Below are positions 40,925 to 48,047 of a DNA stretch of 64,000 nucleotides, one piece after another. This DNA comes from Pseudalkalibacillus sp051842935 (GTDB taxonomy: Bacteria; Bacillota; Bacilli; Bacillales; Fictibacillaceae), in contig NZ_JBPXRR010000001.1 in the NCBI RefSeq assembly GCF_051842935.1, positions 2,232,001-2,296,000 on the forward strand. The letters run 5' to 3'. The translations under genes were made by a program, and so were the position numbers. The stretch's first letter is position 1, and every line of letters begins with the position of its first letter. The notes below the pieces were generated by a model. That model ran no database searches and was not told where the DNA came from. It worked only from the letters and a program-made list of their open reading frames with translations.

Positions 40925-41647
40925 TTACTCGTTTTGTTGACGATCTTGTAAGCGTTCAAGTTCATCCTCTGTCAGCGGTCGATATTCACCAGGGGCAAGG
41001 GATGGGTCCAGTTTCAACGATCCCATTTCCATCCGTTTCAAGTAGGTGACTTTTTTCCCAACGGCTTCAAACATCCGTTTCACTTGATGGAATTTCCCTT
41101 CCGTTATGACAAGCTCGATCTCGGATTGTGTGCCGCTTTTTAAAATGTTTAAGTCGGCAGGCTTTGTCTTATACCCGTCATCGAGTGTGACGCCTTTGCG
41201 GAAAGCGATTTGATCGTCTTGCGTGACTTCCCCGTCGATCTTTGCGTAATACATCTTCGGGACGTGTTTTTTAGGTGAAAGCAGTTCATGCGAAAGTTGT
41301 CCGTCGTTTGTCAGCAAAAGCAATCCTTCCGTATCTTTATCCAAACGCCCTACCGGGAAAGGCTCAAACCCAGCATCCTCGACATCTAGTAAATCAATCA
41401 CGGTCTTATGGACGTGATCTTCGGTAGCAGAAATGACCCCATCCGGTTTATTCATCATCAGATAGATATGTTTTACATACTCGACGACTTCTCCGGCGAC
41501 GGTGATGACATCTTTATCTGGATCGACATGGGTTTTTCCGTTTTTCAAAGGTTCGCCATTTACGTTCACAAGACCATTTTTCAACAGCTTCTTCACTTCT
41601 TTACGGCTTCCAAAGTTCATATTGGCCAACAATTTATCGATTCTCAA
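40925..41647 (-). CDS. ytzG: 16S rRNA pseudouridine synthase (RsuA family) YtzG
   Basis: 240 residues from a TTG at 41647 with GGGAGGA 6 bases upstream. N-terminal S4 domain (LRIDKLLANMNFGSRKEVKK), then the catalytic VGRLDKDTEGLLLLTNDG with the essential aspartate, and EGKFHQVKRMFEAVGKKV. RsuA-type enzymes modify U516 of 16S rRNA. Confidence 0.92.
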   Translation of the reverse strand: MRIDKLLANMNFGSRKEVKKLLKNGLVNVNGEPLKNGKTHVDPDKDVITVAGEVVEYVKHIYLMMNKPDGVISATEDHVHKTVIDLLDVEDAGFEPFPVGRLDKDTEGLLLLTNDGQLSHELLSPKKHVPKMYYAKIDGEVTQDDQIAFRKGVTLDDGYKTKPADLNILKSGTQSEIELVITEGKFHQVKRMFEAVGKKVTYLKRMEMGSLKLDPSLAPGEYRPLTEDELERLQDRQQNE

Positions 41648-41737
41648 AAGAGATCCTCCCAACAATTGTAAAATAGTAGCTTAATTTTCAACGATGAGTG
41701 TATAATAAGTAAAACTAGTTCAAAAGGAGGGGTACCA

Positions 41738-42166
41738 TTGAAACGCGCAATCGGACTACTTGCTACAGGACGAAAAAAACTAGGACATCCCGCACCGGTG
41801 CTGGATTTTTATACAAGTCCATTGTTTCAGAAATCAGTACAGTATGCAAAAGAGCATTATGACGGTTTTTACTTTTATAATGCAAAAGATGGACTCTTAT
41901 TACCCGATCAAACATTAGAACCCTACGACCTTTCCATCAAGACGTTCTCCATTATGGAAAAGAAGGTATGGGCTCGGAATGTCATCGATACGTTCCGTAA
42001 ATATGAATCTCCTGATGAGATCATCGTTTATCTGCATGGCGGGAAAGTGTACCGAGACCACCTTGAACCCCAGCTTGAACAGAAGGGCTATGAATATAAG
42101 ATTCCGATGAAAGGCCTCGGAATCGGTCAACAGCTTGCCTGGCTTGATCAACAGCTCGCTGAGTGA
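41738..42166 (+). CDS. DUF6884-like protein
   Basis: 142 residues from a TTG at 41738 (AAGGAGGGG upstream). Conserved-looking stretches are YTSPLFQKSVQYAKEHYDGF and NAKDGLLLPDQTLEPYD, which recall the DUF6884 family (a small domain also found near nucleic-acid-modifying genes). Function unknown. Divergent from ytzG with a 90-bp spacer. Confidence 0.75.
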   Translation: MKRAIGLLATGRKKLGHPAPVLDFYTSPLFQKSVQYAKEHYDGFYFYNAKDGLLLPDQTLEPYDLSIKTFSIMEKKVWARNVIDTFRKYESPDEIIVYLHGGKVYRDHLEPQLEQKGYEYKIPMKGLGIGQQLAWLDQQLAE

Positions 42167-42182
42167 AAAAAGGTACAAAAAG

Positions 42183-42203
42183 AAGGCCCGGTGAAAGGCC
42201 TTT
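42183..42203 (-). terminator. Short hairpin at the ytgP 3' end
   Basis: AAGGCC/GGCCTT stem abutting the ytgP stop codon, with T-rich sequence on the minus strand (CTTTTTGTACC). Weak on its own. Confidence 0.5.
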
Positions 42204-43846
42204 TAATTTGCTCGTGTTCTTCGACGTTTGAAGAATCGATTGATTTTATCACCGAAGATATGTTGTAGGAGCCCAGAGAAATGACTCATATATAAATAGA
42301 CTCCCGCTCCTGCAAACACACTTACCGTCAACACTACGAATGAAGTGAAAGTACTTCCGTAATCGGTTCCCACAAGTGCTTCCATCGCCCACTTCGCAAC
42401 AACTACCGCCAATACCATCAATCCGATGAACATTCCGATCAGGATAGAACGTTTGAATACAGGACGGAACGAATAGTTTGCTGCACGTTTGATGATGAGC
42501 AAGTTGATCGTGATCGAGATGGCGTACCCTAGATTTGTACCGAGAACCGCACCGAGAATACCGAAGTTCGCAATCAATACATAGTTCAAGCTTAACTTTA
42601 CGAAGATTCCTGTCAATAAGCTGTAGACAGCGAATCGTTGTTTATTGATCCCTTGTAAAATCGCAGCCGTCACCGTGAAGAGCGCGAATAAGATCGCCGT
42701 CGGTGCGTACCACGAAAGGACAAAGCCTCCGATTTCGATATTGTTGTTGAATAGGAACGAGTAAGCTGGCAGACCAAGAATCGCTAAGCCAATCCCAGCT
42801 GGTACCGTCAAGAATAAGATGATTTCAAAGATTTTCGTGATCTGATTTTGCAGGACAGGAAAATCTTTTTTCGTATATAAGGTCGTAATCAATGGGATGA
42901 CCGTAAGCGCCACACCCGTTGATAAAGAAACCGGAATCATGATCAGCTTCTGTGTATACGTCTGCATGACAGCGTAGAAATCTTCCGCCTTACCCTGGCC
43001 GTAGCCTAATCCATTTTGCAACGCATTTGTGATCGTGAACATGTCGATCAATTGGTAAAGTGGGATGGCGAGACCGACTGCCACGAATGGAATTGCATAC
43101 CGGATCAGTTCTTTATAAATTTTCGGTAGCGGGATTTTGTGGTCCACACTGTTCCTCATCATCTTGTTCAGGTGAGGACGACGTCTTTTCCAATACCAGA
43201 GGAGGACGAGTAAAGAAGACATTGCGCCGATCGTTGCCGCGAAAGTCGCGAATCCGACTGCCGTACTCACTTCCCCTTTGAAAATGACGATGACCAAGAA
43301 CGCACTGATCAGGATGAAGCTAACACGGACGATCTGCTCGACCACTTGTGATAACCCCGTCGGGCCCATTGATTGGAATCCTTGGAAATACCCTCGAATC
43401 AAGCTCATGACCGGAACGATGATCAACGCTGTCGATACGAGCTGGATGACCATTTTAATGTCCTGAACGGAGTTCCCTTCTGCTCCTCTTTGACTGGCAA
43501 GGAATTCAGCGATCCAACCGGACAATGAGAACAACAATAGGAAGGATACGATTCCGCTGACCGTCATGAACAAGAGTCCGGATCGCAATAGTCTCCGACC
43601 GGTTACATAATCGCCCATTGCATTATATTTCGAAACGAATTTGGAAACTGCTAAAGGTAAACCTAATGTGGATATACTTAAAAAGACGGCGTATGGTGTG
43701 TAGGCAAAACTGTACAATGCTCCACCGGACGGACCGTTTTCAGATTCTACTAACCATTCAAACGGGATGACGAAGATCAACCCTAGAAATTTAGAAAAGA
43801 AGGTAGCCGCTGTCAGAATCAGCGTGCCACGAATCAGTTTTGACAT
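42203..43846 (-). CDS. ytgP: Lipid II flippase candidate YtgP (MurJ/SpoVB type)
   Basis: 547 residues, about 14 membrane helices. ATG at 43846 is chosen over an in-frame TTG at 43858 because GGGAG is then about 12 bases upstream. Typical MOP-superfamily polysaccharide export pattern (GTLILTAATFFSKFLGLIFVIPF; RGYFQGFQSMGPTGLSQVVEQIVRV). B. subtilis YtgP acts as MurJ, exporting lipid II for wall synthesis. Confidence 0.92.
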   Translation of the reverse strand: MSKLIRGTLILTAATFFSKFLGLIFVIPFEWLVESENGPSGGALYSFAYTPYAVFLSISTLGLPLAVSKFVSKYNAMGDYVTGRRLLRSGLLFMTVSGIVSFLLLFSLSGWIAEFLASQRGAEGNSVQDIKMVIQLVSTALIIVPVMSLIRGYFQGFQSMGPTGLSQVVEQIVRVSFILISAFLVIVIFKGEVSTAVGFATFAATIGAMSSLLVLLWYWKRRRPHLNKMMRNSVDHKIPLPKIYKELIRYAIPFVAVGLAIPLYQLIDMFTITNALQNGLGYGQGKAEDFYAVMQTYTQKLIMIPVSLSTGVALTVIPLITTLYTKKDFPVLQNQITKIFEIILFLTVPAGIGLAILGLPAYSFLFNNNIEIGGFVLSWYAPTAILFALFTVTAAILQGINKQRFAVYSLLTGIFVKLSLNYVLIANFGILGAVLGTNLGYAISITINLLIIKRAANYSFRPVFKRSILIGMFIGLMVLAVVVAKWAMEALVGTDYGSTFTSFVVLTVSVFAGAGVYLYMSHFSGLLQHIFGDKINRFFKRRRTRAN

Positions 43847-43939
43847 ATATACTTCCAACTCCCAATGCCATTCACATGTAATCTTATGTATTTTACCATA
43901 GTATGATAGCTTTCGCGAAAGCTTTTCCTATCTTAACGG

Positions 43940-44308
43940 TTAAGACTTAAATTCAATTCCAGGCAACCATAAAATCGTCGTATCATCATCCATTTCTGTA
44001 AGTTCAGAGGCTGTGAGGGCGATATGGAAAATTTCCCTTGCTTCAGGCTCTTTCAGAAGTTTACCTGCAAATTGCTCAGCGAATAGAATCGCCCGCTCCT
44101 CCCCGCTGTTCAATTTGAAACAGAAGATATGACCGTTGCATGATTCATCCCAAAGCCAGGCATAGGAATACCCTTTGTTTTCAATGTGGACGAGATCTCC
44201 GAACGCGGGTATGGATATGAGAAGGACTGGTGAGTCTTCATAGGTTGTCCAGCCTCCATCCTCTGGCGTGTGAGCTTCTGTAATGGATGGGGAATAATGA
44301 TTGTTCAT
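43940..44308 (-). CDS. Hypothetical protein
   Basis: 122 residues, acidic and soluble, beginning MNNHYSPSITEAHTPEDGG. GAGGAGCG sits about 9 bases before the ATG. No motif is recognised. It is divergent from ytfP, the starts being about 90 bp apart. Confidence 0.7.
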   Translation of the reverse strand: MNNHYSPSITEAHTPEDGGWTTYEDSPVLLISIPAFGDLVHIENKGYSYAWLWDESCNGHIFCFKLNSGEERAILFAEQFAGKLLKEPEAREIFHIALTASELTEMDDDTTILWLPGIEFKS

Positions 44309-44395
44309 GAAATGGAGCGCTCCTCTACGTGTTCATTTTCTTTTCCTATTAAACATGGTATCTTACAATGGAACGAACGAAAAGTAGGTGCAATT

Positions 44396-45658
44396 ATGAA
44401 ATACGATGTCATCATTATCGGAGGCGGTCCGTCTGGGCTCATGTCCGCTGTTGCAAGTGCTTCGAGCGGCGCTTCCGTTTTACTAGTCGATAAAGGAAAT
44501 AAACTCGGTCGGAAGCTTGCGATTTCTGGTGGTGGTCGATGCAACGTCACGAACCGCCTGCCGATCGACGAAATCATCAAGCATATTCCGGGTAACGGTA
44601 AGTTCTTATACAGCGCATTCAACATCTTCAACAACGAAGATATCATTGCGTTTTTTGAAGGGCTCGGCATCCAGCTGAAAGAGGAAGACCACGGCCGGAT
44701 GTTCCCTGTCAACGATAAGGCGCAATCGGTTGTCGATGCAATGCTCAATAAGATCCGTGAGCTTGGCGTTAAAATACGCACGAATACTCAGGTCGAGCAT
44801 GTGATTTACGAGGATGGGACAGCAAGAGGCATTCTTTTAAAAGATGGCGAAAAGATTGAAAGCGATGCGGTGATCATTGCCGTTGGCGGAAAGTCCGTTC
44901 CACATACCGGTTCTACGGGAGATGGATATGCATGGGCGCAAGATGCCGGTCATAAGATCACAGAGCTCTATCCAACTGAAGTGCCGCTCACTTCCGATGA
45001 ACCGTTCATCAAGGACAAAGCGTTGCAAGGTTTGTCTTTGCGAGATGTTGCGCTCAGCGTGTTGAAACCGAACGGGAAACCGATCATCACCCACCGGATG
45101 GATATGATCTTCACCCATCTCGGCATTTCAGGACCAGCTGTGTTGCGTTGCAGTCAATATGTCGTGAAAGCCCTCAAGAAAAGCAAGGACGGCTATGTGA
45201 CGATGCAGATCGATCTTTTTCCAGATCGAAATGAGGAGCAGATCTTCCAAGAACTGATGAAGATGCTGAAGGATGAGCCGAAGAAAGCCATCAAGAACGC
45301 GTTGAAGGGTTGGATTCCAGAACGTTACCTTCACTTTTTACTGGACCGGGCGGAGATTCCCCTTGAGACGGTCTATTCCCAGCTGTCGCATTCAGCGTTA
45401 CGGGATTTTGCAGGAATGGCGAATGGCTTTACGTTTACCGTGAACGGGACTTTGCCGATTGAAAAAGCGTTCGTAACCGGCGGAGGGGTGTCGACGAAAG
45501 AAGTGGAACCGAAGACGATGCGTTCGAAATTCGTACCGAACTTGTATTTCTGTGGTGAGATTTTGGATATACACGGCTACACAGGTGGATATAACATTAC
45601 CTGCGCCTTCGTTACCGGTCATCTTGCTGGAACGAATGCCGCAGCAGACCGGTCATAG
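44396..45658 (+). CDS. ytfP: FAD-dependent oxidoreductase YtfP (HI0933 family)
   Basis: 420 residues from ATG 44396 (AGTAGGTG upstream; the longer frame crosses the divergent promoter). N-terminal FAD fingerprint YDVIIIGGGPSGLMSAVAS, then GRKLAISGGGRCNVTNR, AVGGKSVPHTGSTGDGY and the C-terminal VTGGGVSTKEVEPKTM and YFCGEILDIHGYTGGYN. The family binds FAD; physiological substrate unknown. Followed by a GNAT gene 13 bp later, likely one transcript. Confidence 0.93.
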   Translation: MKYDVIIIGGGPSGLMSAVASASSGASVLLVDKGNKLGRKLAISGGGRCNVTNRLPIDEIIKHIPGNGKFLYSAFNIFNNEDIIAFFEGLGIQLKEEDHGRMFPVNDKAQSVVDAMLNKIRELGVKIRTNTQVEHVIYEDGTARGILLKDGEKIESDAVIIAVGGKSVPHTGSTGDGYAWAQDAGHKITELYPTEVPLTSDEPFIKDKALQGLSLRDVALSVLKPNGKPIITHRMDMIFTHLGISGPAVLRCSQYVVKALKKSKDGYVTMQIDLFPDRNEEQIFQELMKMLKDEPKKAIKNALKGWIPERYLHFLLDRAEIPLETVYSQLSHSALRDFAGMANGFTFTVNGTLPIEKAFVTGGGVSTKEVEPKTMRSKFVPNLYFCGEILDIHGYTGGYNITCAFVTGHLAGTNAAADRS

Positions 45659-45671
45659 GGGGAAAAGTGAC

Positions 45672-46142
45672 ATGCTCAAACGGAGAGGCGTTTATGCGTT
45701 AACGACGGATCGAACTGAGATGGACGTCGCGTTCATCCACCGGTATTTACATGAAGATTCCTATTGGGCAGGGGGAATCGACTACGAGACGGTCGAGAAA
45801 TCCGTCGAGAATTCGCTCTGTTTCGGAATTTTTACGATGGATGGAGATAACGATACGCTGGGAAAACAAGTCGGATTCGCGCGTGTCATTACCGACTATG
45901 CGACTTTCGGATATCTGGCAGATGTGTTCGTGGTGGAAAGCCACCGTGGGAAGGGATTGTCCAAGTGGTTGATGGAAGAAATCATGGCGTATCCCGAGCT
46001 GCAACGATTACGTCGGTTGATGCTGGTGACCAAAGACGCGCAAGGTTTGTATAAGCAGTACGGATTTGAGATTTATGACAATGAGGATCAAGGCTTGATG
46101 GGCATTCGCCGGAAAGCTGAGGATTTATATCTGAAGGGCTGA
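45672..46142 (+). CDS. GNAT family N-acetyltransferase
   Basis: 156 residues from ATG 45672 (AGGGGGAA upstream). Acetyl-CoA motif A appears as LADVFVVESHRGKGLSKWLMEE. Helix and strand order fit GNAT. Substrate unknown. Translationally close to ytfP. Its last codons form one arm of a hairpin shared with the convergent NUDIX gene. Confidence 0.9.
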   Translation: MLKRRGVYALTTDRTEMDVAFIHRYLHEDSYWAGGIDYETVEKSVENSLCFGIFTMDGDNDTLGKQVGFARVITDYATFGYLADVFVVESHRGKGLSKWLMEEIMAYPELQRLRRLMLVTKDAQGLYKQYGFEIYDNEDQGLMGIRRKAEDLYLKG

Positions 46143-46159
46143 CTTATCGCGTCAGCCCT
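46135..46159. terminator. Hairpin spanning both convergent stop codons
   Basis: AGGGCTGAC (46135-46143) and GTCAGCCCT (46151-46159), a perfect 9-bp stem whose arms are the last codons of the GNAT and NUDIX genes. No T run follows on either strand, so it is more likely an RNA-end or RNase-protecting structure than a classical terminator. Confidence 0.6.
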
Positions 46160-46620
46160 AATTCTTTCACTTCGTCCAGTTGTTCGTGGCGGTAGTAGCA
46201 CTTGAATTCGAGCGGTTCACCGGTGTACATCATCTCAGGCAGGAAATGCCGGATGTTGCTGACAACGCCCATATTGTCTTCTGCTAATACCCACTCAAGC
46301 TCTTTCCATTCGAGAATTCCCTCGTCCATTTTGAGAGGAGTTGGATATTCAGTGTGAGGCTCGAGTTGCGTGATGAACACGTGCATGCCGCCTTTTTCGA
46401 TTCCCTCCACGTCCCAAGAAACGACGCCAGTATACTTCGGAGTGACGATGCGCATGCCGGTCTCCTCCATCACTTCACGGATCACGCTTTGTTCAGGGGT
46501 TTCGTCAGGCTCAAGTTTTCCACCGACTCCATTCCACAATCCTTTGTTCGGTGCTTTCACCCGGTTCAGCATAAGGACTTCTGAACCTCTCATGATAAAA
46601 CAAATACAATACCGTATCAT
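46144..46620 (-). CDS. NUDIX hydrolase (MutT-like)
   Basis: 158 residues. Nudix box GGKLEPDETPEQSVIREVMEETG (starting near residue 34) matches GX5EX7REUXEEXGU. LNRVKAPNKGLWNGVGGK suggests an 8-oxo-dGTP diphosphatase or similar nucleotide pyrophosphatase. Ends one base from the GNAT stop on the other strand. Confidence 0.9.
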   Translation of the reverse strand: MIRYCICFIMRGSEVLMLNRVKAPNKGLWNGVGGKLEPDETPEQSVIREVMEETGMRIVTPKYTGVVSWDVEGIEKGGMHVFITQLEPHTEYPTPLKMDEGILEWKELEWVLAEDNMGVVSNIRHFLPEMMYTGEPLEFKCYYRHEQLDEVKELGLTR

Positions 46621-46679
46621 CCACTCACATCCAGACAGGTTTTTTTACCAGTCTACCACTGCTCCCAAATTTTACAAGG

Positions 46680-46871
46680 TCATTTTTTGTACAAAATCAT
46701 AGCCGAAAAGCTGTATAGCGATTCGTAGTCTTCCGTCTCTTCGTCCGCCGCGATGGAAACCTGGTACTGGATTTCAACGAATTTCGATTGCTGTAATTCG
46801 GCTAGAAATTCGTTCACTGCTTCTTCAAGATCCTCTTCATGTTCCGCCTCGAAAATTTTCACCTGCAACAT
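46680..46871 (-). CDS. cse60: Sporulation protein Cse60
   Basis: 63 residues from ATG 46871 (GGGGGTG 5 bases upstream). MLQVKIFEAEHEEDLEEAVN closely fits Cse60, a small sigma-E-controlled sporulation protein of unknown function (B. subtilis yteV). I could not pick out a confident sigma-E promoter. It marks the organism as a spore former. Confidence 0.88.
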   Translation of the reverse strand: MLQVKIFEAEHEEDLEEAVNEFLAELQQSKFVEIQYQVSIAADEETEDYESLYSFSAMILYKK

Positions 46872-46958
46872 AAAAACACCCCCAGAGAATTCCACTTTTA
46901 ATAGTAAAAATTCACCCGAGAGTGTTCAAAGTCCTTTGACGAAAGCCTTCTACTTTTG

Positions 46959-47288
46959 TCAGGATACCTTAACGTAATATATGAATTTCTTCGTTTTCTT
47001 TTTCAGGATGCGCGCTGCCATCGCTGCCGCTATTTTCGATTCAGCGATGACGACGATGTCACGATCACAAATTTCCCCTTCCTTCGAGGTCCGTGGAAGA
47101 TAGGATAGCGGGATGTTCTTTGTGCCCACGTGGAACGGATTCCGGTGAGACAATTGGTAATCCCGGATGTCGATCATGCAATATTCGTCGAGCGCATCTT
47201 GCTCAAACGTTCTGAGCTTCATATAAGGAAGTATATAGGAATAAAGGAAGTATGCTGCTGCAACCAGCAAAATCAGTTCCCATATCAT
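46959..47288 (-). CDS. Membrane-anchored rhodanese-like protein without the catalytic cysteine
   Basis: 109 residues from ATG 47288. An N-terminal membrane helix (MIWELILLVAAAYFLYSYIL) is followed by a rhodanese-like domain: CMIDIRDYQLSHRNPFHVG and PLSYLPRTSKEG. In the position of the catalytic CxxGxR loop there is VVIAESKIAAAM, with no cysteine, so sulfur transfer is unlikely. Probably a binding or regulatory module. It lies 31 bp after ytwF on the same strand. Confidence 0.8.
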   Translation of the reverse strand: MIWELILLVAAAYFLYSYILPYMKLRTFEQDALDEYCMIDIRDYQLSHRNPFHVGTKNIPLSYLPRTSKEGEICDRDIVVIAESKIAAAMAARILKKKTKKFIYYVKVS

Positions 47289-47319
47289 TTGGTCCACTTC
47301 CCCTTTCTTCTCTGTCCTT

Positions 47320-47631
47320 TTACTTGGTGTCGCCTTCCCACTCAAGCATGCCACCAGTCATGTTGATCACTTTGTAGCCCTGCTCTTGTAAGAAGAGACT
47401 TGCATTTTCACTGCGTCGGCCGGAACGGCAAACCATGATATGCTCTTTGTCTTTTTCGATTTCTTCCATACGTTCCGGGATCTCAGAAAGACGGATATGC
47501 TTAGCGGCAGGGATCATACCTGCAGCCACTTCTTCGTCTTCACGGACATCTATGATGGAGATGTCTTTCCCTTCTTTCAATAGCTTGTCAACTTCTTCAG
47601 GTGTAATTGTTCGAACTGTATAGTCCTCCAT
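47320..47631 (-). CDS. ytwF: Rhodanese domain protein YtwF
   Basis: 103 residues. SIIDVREDEEVAAGMIPAAKHI and the active-site loop MVCRSGRRSENAS with catalytic cysteine identify a single-domain cytosolic sulfurtransferase. Ribosome site AAGGAA. Position upstream of the 3' end of leuS matches ytwF in B. subtilis. Confidence 0.92.
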   Translation of the reverse strand: MEDYTVRTITPEEVDKLLKEGKDISIIDVREDEEVAAGMIPAAKHIRLSEIPERMEEIEKDKEHIMVCRSGRRSENASLFLQEQGYKVINMTGGMLEWEGDTK

Positions 47632-47743
47632 TTAAAATCATTCCTTCCATCTATATTCGCTTTATTGGTTTATTGTTTGTTCATCCGTCACTTATTTTAC
47701 GAACTTCACTAAAAAAAGTAAAGAGATTGATTTTGCGGGGAGG

Positions 47744-47889
47744 GGTTTTAGAAATTCTGGCGGTGGTTTTAGAAATTTGGGGTGCGGTTTTAGAAAATCC
47801 GGGTGCAGTTTTAGAAAATCGGGGTGCGGTTTTAGAAATTTGTGCAGTGGTTTTAGAAAAAACGGCGGTGGTCTTTGAATTCGGTAAAA
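47744..47889. repeat. 21-bp tandem array, GGTTTTAGAAA family
   Basis: Units start at 47744, 47765, 47786, 47807, 47828, 47849 and (degenerate) 47870, exactly 21 bp apart. Each begins [GA]GTTTTAGAAA and ends in a G-rich stretch such as GGGGTGC. Read on the minus strand it is open with a seven-residue period (FLKPHPD-like), but lacks a translation start. It lies between ytwF and leuS. Confidence 0.9.
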
Positions 47890-47908
47890 TAGACCCATCA
47901 AAAAGGAA

Positions 47909-47996
47909 GCTCCCTGTTCCAGGGAGCATTCAAATGAGTGCCAGGTACCAATCATAAGCCCTTGCCCCGCAAGGATTCTTTTTTGGTACCTGGCAC
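47909..47996 (-). terminator. Two hairpins beyond the leuS terminator
   Basis: GCTCCCTG-tt-CCAGGGAGC (47909-47927) and a 13-bp perfect palindrome, GTGCCAGGTACCA (47938-47950) with TGGTACCTGGCAC (47984-47996). The second belongs with the GTGCCAGG hairpin at 20936. They may be backup terminators or mobile palindromes. Confidence 0.6.
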
Positions 47997-48005
47997 CGTT
48001 CAAAA

Positions 48006-48036
48006 AAAGGATTGCTCCGCACTGGAGCAATCCTTT
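48006..48036 (-). terminator. leuS terminator
   Basis: AAAGGATTGCTCC/GGAGCAATCCTTT, 13-bp stem, followed by TTTTTTTG on the minus strand, 12 bases after the leuS stop. Confidence 0.92.
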
Positions 48037-48047
48037 CCTTATTTTGA

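Noticed and set aside
47692..48030. Minus-strand ORF with FLKPHPD-like heptads
   Set aside because: The frame is open only because the repeat is 21 bp (a multiple of three) without stops; there is no ribosome site or start of its own.
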